Source of the DNA: Mucilaginibacter roseus
GTDB lineage: Bacteria > Bacteroidota > Bacteroidia > Sphingobacteriales > Sphingobacteriaceae
DNA length: 64,000 bases
Assembly (NCBI RefSeq): GCF_021215455.1
Contig: NZ_JAJPWV010000002.1
Location: 496,001 to 560,000, forward strand
Reading direction: 5' to 3'
This document shows, piece by piece, positions 44,436 to 51,755 of this stretch. The position numbers and the translations under genes were made by a program. The stretch's first letter is position 1; the number at the start of each line of letters is the position of its first letter. The notes below the pieces were generated by a model, which did not search any database, was not told where the DNA came from, and worked only from the letters and a program-made list of their open reading frames with translations.

Positions 44436-45671
44436 CTATAAAATGCCATTAAGCAATGGATCGGTACCGGGAGACGCATGGAGCAAGGGCAGTTTTGAAC
44501 GTACACCGCCCTGATTATTTACTCCCAGCTTGTTCAGCGCCACATAGCGAAATGCGTCTATCAGGTGGTTCCATGAATCTACCGGCTGATTAACGGAACG
44601 GCCGGCTTTATCAGTTTTCCACTTATAGCGGCCAAGCTCATTACGTAAATTGGTACTTGCCCGGGTGATATTTACTTTGTACCGCTGCAAAATATCAATA
44701 GAGTTGGCTACGCTGTCAGGTCCTTTTTTAGCGGCACTGATATTCCAGCCCATGCGCCTAAGCTCTTCAATGGATTTAGGTTCAGCACTGTCAGCAATTA
44801 TTTCATTACTAAAACTTAATCCGTATTGCTTTAACCTGGCTGAAATATCGGTATTAGTGAGCGCCGGTTCATAAAACAATTCCTGTACCCATAACTCACC
44901 ATTTTGCCGGTATACCTGCAAGCAAGCCGTTGGGTCGTTGGTAAATCCAAAGTCGAGCCCGGTTGCAATCAGCCTTGCATCCTGAGGTATTGCTTCGCAA
45001 AGCTGCCAATTGTTGAATATCAATCCGTTAATTTTACCGGTAAGGCCGCGGGCGTATACCTTCCAAAGTTCCTCGTCAACATATTTTAACGACTCAATTT
45101 TTTGGCGTACTGCATCATCAATAAAGGGATTATGCCGGTGATCTGATATGATCAACTGAACTCCGCTCTGCCCGAGCAACCTGTCGTGCACCCAAAACTC
45201 TACGTTAGGGTTGTAATCTAAAAAAACACGTTTTTTGGTGCGAAGCGCTAATTCATTGTATACATCCCAGCTAATACCATTGGCCTCATTAACAAATAAA
45301 TAATCGCGCTTTCCTGACTTTGCATCCTGGGCACTTTCGTAACTTTTGAACTCTATGATACTGCCGTTTACAAACTCAAAAAATCTATCGCTTTTATTAT
45401 AAGTTTTAACTGCTTGGCTTAACTGCGTGCCGGAATGATATATGGCAAGCGCATCTCGTACCGCGCCCGCCTTTAAGTTGGGCATATCCTGCCCGCAAAC
45501 CGTAATTACTAATCCGCCTGTTTCAATAGCCAAACAAAAAAGTACCTGCAAAATGGCAAACGTTTTACCCGACGAGGTGCCGCCCTGATTCACCACTATA
45601 GGCTCAGTAGCGTTATAATTAAGATCAAATAATACCGATGTACGCATTATGAAAATTATGCCTTTTGGCAT
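44436..45671 (-). CDS. Phage terminase large subunit
   Basis: The 411-residue protein has a packaging ATPase with Walker A GGTSSGKT (30-37) and a Walker B-like KRDYLFVNEANGI, then a RuvC-like nuclease domain with Asp motifs in ATGLDFGFTNDPTACL and EIIADSAEPKSIEEL and a C-terminal DSWNHLIDAFRYVAL. This is the PBSX/Terminase_3-type TerL layout. It cuts and pumps DNA into the head. It follows the small subunit gene by 4 bases. All motifs look intact, so packaging function may be kept. Confidence 0.9.
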   Translation of the reverse strand: MPKGIIFIMRTSVLFDLNYNATEPIVVNQGGTSSGKTFAILQVLFCLAIETGGLVITVCGQDMPNLKAGAVRDALAIYHSGTQLSQAVKTYNKSDRFFEFVNGSIIEFKSYESAQDAKSGKRDYLFVNEANGISWDVYNELALRTKKRVFLDYNPNVEFWVHDRLLGQSGVQLIISDHRHNPFIDDAVRQKIESLKYVDEELWKVYARGLTGKINGLIFNNWQLCEAIPQDARLIATGLDFGFTNDPTACLQVYRQNGELWVQELFYEPALTNTDISARLKQYGLSFSNEIIADSAEPKSIEELRRMGWNISAAKKGPDSVANSIDILQRYKVNITRASTNLRNELGRYKWKTDKAGRSVNQPVDSWNHLIDAFRYVALNKLGVNNQGGVRSKLPLLHASPGTDPLLNGIL

Positions 45672-45675
45672 TTAA

Positions 45676-46083
45676 TTAAGTTAAGTCTACTTGAGTTTCA
45701 CTACCAGCAGGAAGGAAACCGGTTCCCTGGATTTCAATCTGCAGCACCGGCTGACTGATATTGATTGAACCCGACGCCTGATCGCCGCCCCAACCCAAAG
45801 TGCGTAACGCAAACACTGCTCCGGTTGACGATGAAAGGTGCAAACGCTTTTCATATTCGGCCTCAATTTGTAACCTGGCCCGCTTTGCAGCTTGGTTAAA
45901 CCTACCGCTTTGCTCATATACTATAAATTCTTCCCGGCTGTTAAACCCGAGATATAAAAGCAGGCCGCAAAATGTAGGCACTTCAGTTTTATTAACCGTA
46001 ACTTTATCGTGATTATTAAACTGGTCAAAGTACGCATCAACCCTTTGCTGAAAAGCTGACGATGAATTAAATTTTATGGGCAT
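45676..46083 (-). CDS. Phage terminase small subunit
   Basis: The ATG at 46083 (MPIKFNSSSAFQQRVDAYFDQFN) gives 135 residues. A TTG-started longer frame reaches 46113, but that lies inside the promoter, so the ATG is preferred. It has helical N-terminal DNA-binding character (PTFCGLLLYLGFNSREEFIVYEQSGRFNQAAKRARLQIEAEYEKRL) and ends with a beta segment, typical of TerS proteins that recognise packaging sites. It is the first gene of the long operon, and TerL follows. Confidence 0.8.
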   Translation of the reverse strand: MPIKFNSSSAFQQRVDAYFDQFNNHDKVTVNKTEVPTFCGLLLYLGFNSREEFIVYEQSGRFNQAAKRARLQIEAEYEKRLHLSSSTGAVFALRTLGWGGDQASGSINISQPVLQIEIQGTGFLPAGSETQVDLT

Positions 46084-46110
46084 GGGTTTAAGTAATATTG
46101 AAGAACAATA

Positions 46111-46143
46111 CAAATATACAGATATTTCTTTAATAATAAAGAA
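46111..46143 (-). promoter_or_regulatory. Promoter and overlapping palindrome before terS
   Basis: On the minus strand the -7 element is a perfect TATATTTG (46118-46111), with a -33-like TTTA (46140-46137) 18 bases before it. The palindrome TTCTTTA-N4-TAAAGAA (46126-46143) covers the -33 region. A start site near 46104 leaves about 20 bases before the ATG at 46083. The palindrome is a candidate operator for a regulator not encoded in the window. Confidence 0.6.
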
Positions 46144-46292
46144 TTTTATAAAGATTATTTTTTGTTTGTAATTATCTAAATCAGTTAAATAGTTTTTCTG
46201 AAAGTTAAAATATGTTAAATGCGCCTGTGGCTGCCTTTTTGCTATTGATTTTGTGGATAATTAATTTGTACATTTAACCATAATCTGTCCGG

Positions 46293-46865
46293 ATGGGATC
46301 AAAAAAGTTTACTTTTTTACTTTTCATATTTGCAATGCTCCTGTCAGCAGTTGTTACCTCATGCCGTAAGGACGAGGATTTACAAAGCTTTAAAAACGAC
46401 AAGGATAGCACAGCACTTCCATCATCATCAGGCAGTTTTATTGCTACTACCGGAGAGTTAAGCATCACCTTTAACGACAGCACCTATATTTTTGATGCCG
46501 AAAAAGATAGTATTGCCTTTGTTAGAGTGGATACAGCCGGCAATAAATATTTTGGCATCACCGCTATAAATGATAGCCACAGCATGAGCTTCGGCATCAG
46601 CGGGTTGGGCGAAGCCATCAATAAATCGAGCACTAAGGTTGAGGGAAGCCAGTTTTTGTTTGTGAACGACAAAGCCGACTCAAGTTTTACCCTGAGTAAA
46701 TCGGCACACGAAATGGACCTGGGTAAACTTTCCTTGAAAAAATATACTAACGAAAAAGACGACGTTGCCGCAAAAGGCACTTTTGTAACCTACCTGGCAT
46801 CTGATACAGGTAAAAACGCCACACTACATAAGGTGACAGGTAAGTTTGATATCCGTTTTAAGTAA
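46293..46865 (+). CDS. Small lipoprotein, hypothetical
   Basis: The 190-residue protein has a lipoprotein signal (MGSKKFTFLLFIFAMLLSAVVTSCRK, Cys at about residue 24), so it is anchored in the membrane. The mature part is beta-rich (GELSITFNDSTYIFDAEKDSIAFVRVD) and alternates strands with acidic residues. I recognise no family. It stands first after the phage-like block, divergent from terS, and converges on a VOC gene 5 bases away. Confidence 0.75.
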   Translation: MGSKKFTFLLFIFAMLLSAVVTSCRKDEDLQSFKNDKDSTALPSSSGSFIATTGELSITFNDSTYIFDAEKDSIAFVRVDTAGNKYFGITAINDSHSMSFGISGLGEAINKSSTKVEGSQFLFVNDKADSSFTLSKSAHEMDLGKLSLKKYTNEKDDVAAKGTFVTYLASDTGKNATLHKVTGKFDIRFK

Positions 46866-46870
46866 CCTGA

Positions 46871-47239
46871 TTATTCGGCCTTAAAACTTGGGTTATAAAT
46901 TAAACCAATAACGTTGCCCCAAGGATCTTTAACCGTGGCAACGACAATGTCGCCTCCTACGTTTTGGGGATTCTCAAATGATGTGGCACCGGCGGCTATG
47001 AAGTTTGCGTAAGCGTTTTCAACATTTTCTACGCCCCAATAAGTTACCGTATTGTCGCCAACCGTACACTCATCTGGCTGTAAACCGAGTTCGTAGCCGC
47101 CTATATTAAAGCCAACATAAAATACTTCATCGAAATAGGGCTGCGTATTGAAAACCTGAGCATACCAGTTTTTTGCTGACTCCAGATCAGTCACCTTATA
47201 AATCACTGTGCGTAAACCTAAAATTAAACTTTTCGACAT
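46871..47239 (-). CDS. VOC-superfamily (glyoxalase-like) protein
   Basis: The 122-residue protein has paired beta-alpha-beta-beta-beta modules (LRTVIYKVTDLESAKNWYAQVFNTQPYF; YWGVENVENAYANFIAAGATSFENP; VKDPWGNVIGLIYNP). The last motif is typical of the metal-site C-terminus of the family. Metal-dependent activity cannot be told from sequence. It is a single gene. Confidence 0.82.
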   Translation of the reverse strand: MSKSLILGLRTVIYKVTDLESAKNWYAQVFNTQPYFDEVFYVGFNIGGYELGLQPDECTVGDNTVTYWGVENVENAYANFIAAGATSFENPQNVGGDIVVATVKDPWGNVIGLIYNPSFKAE

Positions 47240-47420
47240 GGTTTATATTTAAAATTATCGGGCTAAAGTATCAATTACTACCTGTTATTGATTTTAAAAA
47301 ATGTAAATCACTGTGTATGAGCCGGTGAAATAACCCTTTTTTAAATTTTGTTTTATTTTTTATATAAATCTCAACAATTTACTGTATATATTTGTAAAGT
47401 AATAACAAACACATCTGTTT

Positions 47421-47654
47421 ATGGAAGATATTATAAAATTCAGAATTTTTTTAAGCTTCCCGTTATTAGGCCTGCTTATTCCTGATCTTGGTTTGTTTTT
47501 AACCGGATCATCAGCCACGGCGGCATTTCCGATCACTCATGCTATAATTGCCGCTACTCTATCAATCTGTATAGCCGTATTAACCCTCAGTATTATGGTT
47601 TACAGAAAGAAACACAACATTACAAAAACTGCCACGCCGGTTTTTGATTTGTAA
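47421..47654 (+). CDS. Small two-helix membrane protein, hypothetical
   Basis: The 77-residue protein has two hydrophobic segments (about 8-25, FRIFLSFPLLGLLIPDLG, and about 40-62, THAIIAATLSICIAVLTLSIMVY) and a basic tail (RKKHNITKTA). A perfect -7 element TATATTTG lies at 47387-47394, about 27 bases upstream. No family is recognised. Confidence 0.55.
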   Translation: MEDIIKFRIFLSFPLLGLLIPDLGLFLTGSSATAAFPITHAIIAATLSICIAVLTLSIMVYRKKHNITKTATPVFDL

Positions 47655-47665
47655 GGCTGAAATTT

Positions 47666-47713
47666 GTCACTTACCGCCCTGTACTTAGTTTAACATAGTG
47701 CAGGGTCGGTGAC
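47666..47713. terminator. Long hairpin between converging genes
   Basis: GTCAC (47666-47670) pairs with GTGAC (47709-47713), and inside it CCCTGTACT pairs with AGTGCAGGG (one G-T) around an 11-base loop. There is no clean T-run, so it may terminate weakly, or work as an mRNA 3' stabiliser, between 47654 and 47726. Confidence 0.4.
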
Positions 47714-47725
47714 CGGCAAACTATT

Positions 47726-48904
47726 TTAACCCTTTCGTCCGAATAGCAAGTGTAATAAAAGGGCGCTTAGTACTAATGCCCCTCCTAATACAGTTACGCC
47801 AAGCCATCCCCAGTTTTGCCAGCATATACCGCCGAGCCATGTGCCCAGTGCCCCTCCAATAAAATAGCATACCATGTAAACGGTATTAAGGCGGTTTCGC
47901 GCCTCAGGATGCAAAGCAAAAATTATGGTTTGATTAACGATATGCATAGCCTGCAAGCCCAGATCAAGCAAAATCACTCCTATTATTAACCCGGCAAAGT
48001 AGTAGCCATAAACTCCAAACACACCCCAGGCGGCAACCATCATTATTAAGGTTGTAGTAATAATAAGCGAGCGTTTCATTTTATCGCTCAATCGCCCTAC
48101 TACTGACGCCGCTATTGCTCCGCCTGCGCCTATTATACCAAACGCACCGCTAACATCAGCACCTTTAAAAAACGGGGGCCCTTCAAGCAGAAATACCAGC
48201 GTGGTCCAAAACGCGCTGAAGCTTGCAAAGCCCAGCATCCCGCGAGCCGCAGCAAGGCGCAAAGCAGGTTCGGTACGCGCGAGGTGCACCAGCGATCGCA
48301 TTAATGAACTATAAGTACCTTTAAATTGCGGCCTGAGGTCGGGCAGTTTAATAAATAAGGCAACCCATAGCAGCACCATCAAGCCCGCGGCGATGAAAAA
48401 AATGGATCGCCAGCCAAAGTGCTCGCCCACAAACCCGCTTATGGTGCGCGATGTTAATACCCCTACAAGTAAGCCACTCATAACAGTACCTATTGCCTTA
48501 CCACTTTCTTCAGGCCTCGCCAACTGAGCAGCCAGCGGCACAAAAAGCTGTGGTACTACCGATGTTAAACCAATGAAAAAACTGGCTACCATAAGGATTG
48601 TGATACTCTTCGCCCAAGCCGCCGCCAGCAAAGCAATTACAATGAACACAAAGTCGAACAGAATGAGCTTTTTGCGCCTGAGCATATCGCCCAAGGGAAT
48701 TATGAGCAATAAGCCGGTTGCATAGCCAATTTGCGTAAGCATAGCTATCATGCTGGCTTTAGCTTCGGTTATCTTAAACTCGGCAGCAATTTTACCAAGC
48801 AGGGGTTGATTATAGTAATTATTGGCTACCACCAAACCTGCCCCAATGGCCATAAGCCAGGTAAGCGCCGGTGTTAAGGCGGGTTTATTATTTTCAGTAC
48901 TCAT
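47726..48904 (-). CDS. MFS transporter (YnfM-like exporter type)
   Basis: The ATG at 48904 gives 392 residues; a TTG two codons earlier is less likely. It has 12 hydrophobic segments, the ANNYYNQPLLGKIAAEF signature after helix 1 and a GDMLRRKKLIL loop between helices 2 and 3. The family includes sugar or drug efflux proteins. The substrate is unknown. A single gene. Confidence 0.85.
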   Translation of the reverse strand: MSTENNKPALTPALTWLMAIGAGLVVANNYYNQPLLGKIAAEFKITEAKASMIAMLTQIGYATGLLLIIPLGDMLRRKKLILFDFVFIVIALLAAAWAKSITILMVASFFIGLTSVVPQLFVPLAAQLARPEESGKAIGTVMSGLLVGVLTSRTISGFVGEHFGWRSIFFIAAGLMVLLWVALFIKLPDLRPQFKGTYSSLMRSLVHLARTEPALRLAAARGMLGFASFSAFWTTLVFLLEGPPFFKGADVSGAFGIIGAGGAIAASVVGRLSDKMKRSLIITTTLIMMVAAWGVFGVYGYYFAGLIIGVILLDLGLQAMHIVNQTIIFALHPEARNRLNTVYMVCYFIGGALGTWLGGICWQNWGWLGVTVLGGALVLSALLLHLLFGRKG

Positions 48905-49002
48905 AGGCAACGCGCAAAAATAATAACACCAAAAACATATTTTGTTTGCTGCATGTAATATGTATGTGATGAACTTTTTACAACCTGATACGTTGCTTTA
49001 GT

Positions 49003-49212
49003 ATGGATTCAGATCAAATACATTACCGCTACTATAATAAGCAAACCAACGAGACGCTATGCATTCATTCTCTCCGGTTAGATCCAGACCTGAACATTGA
49101 TACCATGCTGCGCTCAAAGTTTGATGAACTACTTGCCAAACATCACTTACAGGCTAACGAAGTAGGCATGGAGAGCATTGACAATCCGGCCGAAGCTAAC
49201 GAATTTTGTTAA
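49003..49212 (+). CDS. Small hypothetical protein
   Basis: The 69-residue acidic protein (MDSDQIHYRYYNKQTNETLCIHSLRLDPDLNID) has no signal or membrane segment. It has no recognised family. Its last codons overlap the end of the converging flavoenzyme gene by 4 bases. Confidence 0.45.
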   Translation: MDSDQIHYRYYNKQTNETLCIHSLRLDPDLNIDTMLRSKFDELLAKHHLQANEVGMESIDNPAEANEFC

Positions 49213-50243
49213 GCGTTGGCAATATGCTTGCGTACCTCGGGCGCTACTTTGGTACCGTATAACTCAATGTTTTTTAACACCTGCTTATGCGGTGTATGCC
49301 CGGTTACCAATTGTGCCAAAAAACGGGTATTGCCAAACAGTTCATATTGTTCCAGTATCTTTTCAACAGCATGTTGTGTATCACCAACTACAAGCGGACC
49401 TTCCTCACGCAGGTAATTGAATGATTCACGTGTCATGGCCGACCATCCCCTATCCCTGCCAACACGGTTCATTAACGCCTCGTATGACGGATAGAAATCA
49501 TTTTGCGCCTGCTGCGTACTATCAGCCACATAAAATTGTGAACTTATACCCAACTGCAATTTACTTACATCATGACCGGCCTTTTCAGCTGATTCACGAT
49601 AAAGCTCAACAAACGTTACAAAATGCCGGGGCGAGCTGCCTAAGATCGCGATGATCATGGGTAGACCTAAAGCACCCGCTCGCTTGGCAGAGGCAGGTGT
49701 GCCGCCTACGCCTATCCAAACCGGTAGCTTTTGTTGCAAAGGTCTCGGATAAACGCCCTGCCCTTTTACAGGTGCCCTGAATTTGCCTTCCCAGTTCAGT
49801 TTTTCACTTTCATTTATTTTGAGCAGCATATCCAGCTTTTCACTGAACAGCTCGTTATAATCGTCCAAGTCGAAGCCGAACAGCGGAAACGATTCAATAA
49901 ACGATCCTCTGCCCGCAATTATTTCAGCCCTTCCGCCGGAGATTAAATCAACGGTTGCAAAATTCTGAAAGGTACGTACCGGATCAGCCGAGCTTAATAC
50001 CGTTACCGAGCTGGTGAGCTTTACGTTTTTAGTAATAGATGCCGCAGCTGCCATAAAAACTTCGGGCGCCGAGATTACAAAATCCGGGCGATGGTGTTCG
50101 CCAAACGCAAATACATCCAGTCCAACTTCATCGGCAAGTTTTACCTCTTCAAGCAGTTGTTGAACACGTAAACGCGCATTTACCGCGCCGCCTGCTTTAT
50201 TATCCGGCGTAACTTCGCCAAAGGTGCTTATACCTAATTCCAT
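49209..50243 (-). CDS. LLM-class (luciferase-like) flavin-dependent monooxygenase
   Basis: The 344-residue protein has the bacterial luciferase-like TIM barrel: MELGISTFGEVTPDNKAGG at the start, FAFGEHHRPDFVISAPEVFMAAAASITKNVKLTSSVTVLSSADPVRTFQNFATVDLISGGRAEI (in parts), and AGRGSFIESFPLFG. The pattern matches the alkanal monooxygenase-like class that uses FMN supplied by a reductase. The NDH-2-like gene stops immediately before its start codon, so the two are co-transcribed. The substrate is unknown. Confidence 0.87.
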   Translation of the reverse strand: MELGISTFGEVTPDNKAGGAVNARLRVQQLLEEVKLADEVGLDVFAFGEHHRPDFVISAPEVFMAAAASITKNVKLTSSVTVLSSADPVRTFQNFATVDLISGGRAEIIAGRGSFIESFPLFGFDLDDYNELFSEKLDMLLKINESEKLNWEGKFRAPVKGQGVYPRPLQQKLPVWIGVGGTPASAKRAGALGLPMIIAILGSSPRHFVTFVELYRESAEKAGHDVSKLQLGISSQFYVADSTQQAQNDFYPSYEALMNRVGRDRGWSAMTRESFNYLREEGPLVVGDTQHAVEKILEQYELFGNTRFLAQLVTGHTPHKQVLKNIELYGTKVAPEVRKHIANA

Positions 50244-51551
50244 TTATACTTTGTTAACTGAAGCGTGATTGGGCGGCCTGAAAATCTGTAACTCCTCGCC
50301 TTTACCGCGTATGCGTTGCGCCAGGCGCAGGCTTTGGTCGGATGTGAAATATTTGTAAGCCCAATTGATAAATATCTGTAATTTGTTTTTGATGCCCAAT
50401 ATCAGCATTAAATGTAAAAACATCCAAATAAACCAAGCAATGCGGCCTTTAAAGTGAATTTTCGGCTTTTCGAGATCGACAACCGCCTTACGCTTGCCGA
50501 TTGTAGCCATTACGCCTTTGTTATCAAACTCAAAAGGCACAGGCGGATCGCCTGCTGCTAACCGGATCAGGTTTTTGGCCAGGTGCTCACCCTGATCGCC
50601 GGCCACACTGGCCAACTGTGGGTGCCCGTTCGGGTACTGGTCGGTTTCCATATAAGCGATATCGCCAATGGCATAAATATTACCTGAGCCTATTACCTTA
50701 TTAAACCGGTCAACCTTTACCCGGTTGCCCCGCGCAACGTTTTCGGGCGGGATGCCCTCGGGCAGATTACCGCGCACGCCAGCCGCCCATATCACCGTTT
50801 TCACATTGATTATCTCACCGTTGTCTTCCACTATCCGCTCGCCATCAAACTCCTCAACGCCGGCACCGAGTTTAAGTATAATGCCTAAATCCTGTAAATA
50901 CTTGCGTGCCTCGTTGCTTGACTTTTCGCTCATAGCCGAAAGCGGGTTCTTATTATGGTCGATCAGGTAAATGTGCATTAAATCCCAGTTGAGCTCCGGG
51001 TAATCCTTTGGTAGTATATTCTTACGCATTTCAGCCAGGGCGCCGGCAAGCTCCACACCTGTTGGCCCGGCACCTACTATCGCAATGCTCATTATGCGGC
51101 TCTTTTCAGCATCATCATTAACTTCAAGCGCATCCTCAAAATTATTAATAATGCGGTTCATCAACCGCAACGCCTCAAAAGTGGTTTTCATTGGGAAGGC
51201 ATGCGACTGTATTTGCTGATTACCAAAAAAATTGGTCTGCGTACCGGTGGCCAGAACCAGTAGGTCGTATTCAAAGTTGCAAATATCGGTTACCACCGTA
51301 TTTATCTCCGGTTTTATTTCCTCAACCTCGGCAAAACGTATGCGTACATTTTTGCTGTTATGAAAGACCTTGCGTAGCGGGAACGATATGTTGCTGGCCT
51401 CTAAACTGGCAGTAGCAACCTGGTAAAAAAGTGGCTGAAACTGGTGAAACGTTACCTTATCAAGCAACATTATTTCGAACCCTTTTTTGTTATTTAACTC
51501 GCGGGCCAGTTTTAAACCGGCAAACCCCCCGCCTATGATAACTATCTTCAT
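50244..51551 (-). CDS. Type II NADH:quinone oxidoreductase (NDH-2)
   Basis: The 435-residue flavoprotein has an N-terminal FAD motif GGGFAGLKLAREL (8-20), NDH-2 quinone-site-like segment QPLFYQVATASLEASNI (about 45-61), the NADH-binding Rossmann VGAGPTGVELAGAL near 170 and VYAIGD-type FAD motif (NIYAIGDIAY). The C-terminus (WFIWMFLHLMLILGIKNKLQIFINW) has the amphipathic membrane anchor. It transfers electrons from NADH to menaquinone without pumping protons. It is directly upstream of the LLM flavoenzyme gene. Confidence 0.9.
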   Translation of the reverse strand: MKIVIIGGGFAGLKLARELNNKKGFEIMLLDKVTFHQFQPLFYQVATASLEASNISFPLRKVFHNSKNVRIRFAEVEEIKPEINTVVTDICNFEYDLLVLATGTQTNFFGNQQIQSHAFPMKTTFEALRLMNRIINNFEDALEVNDDAEKSRIMSIAIVGAGPTGVELAGALAEMRKNILPKDYPELNWDLMHIYLIDHNKNPLSAMSEKSSNEARKYLQDLGIILKLGAGVEEFDGERIVEDNGEIINVKTVIWAAGVRGNLPEGIPPENVARGNRVKVDRFNKVIGSGNIYAIGDIAYMETDQYPNGHPQLASVAGDQGEHLAKNLIRLAAGDPPVPFEFDNKGVMATIGKRKAVVDLEKPKIHFKGRIAWFIWMFLHLMLILGIKNKLQIFINWAYKYFTSDQSLRLAQRIRGKGEELQIFRPPNHASVNKV

Positions 51552-51710
51552 ATGGTAAACGCCTTAAATACATTACCACAAAATTTGCTAATAAGTTTTG
51601 GATAACTACACTAATAATACAAAATTGACATCCATTTCATTATAAAATGATAATCAGTCAATATAATATCGTTATTCATCAAGTTGTTTAAAATTGATTG
51701 TTTACTAAAA

Positions 51711-51736
51711 AGCCCCTCAATTTACATTGAAGGGCT
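51711..51736. terminator. Terminator after the M16 peptidase gene
   Basis: AGCCCCTCAA (51711-51720) pairs with TTGAAGGGCT (51727-51736), one mismatch, around a 6-base loop. The AAAA before it becomes the T-run on the minus strand. Confidence 0.75.
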
Positions 51737-51755
51737 CTGTTCTATTTAGTTCTGC

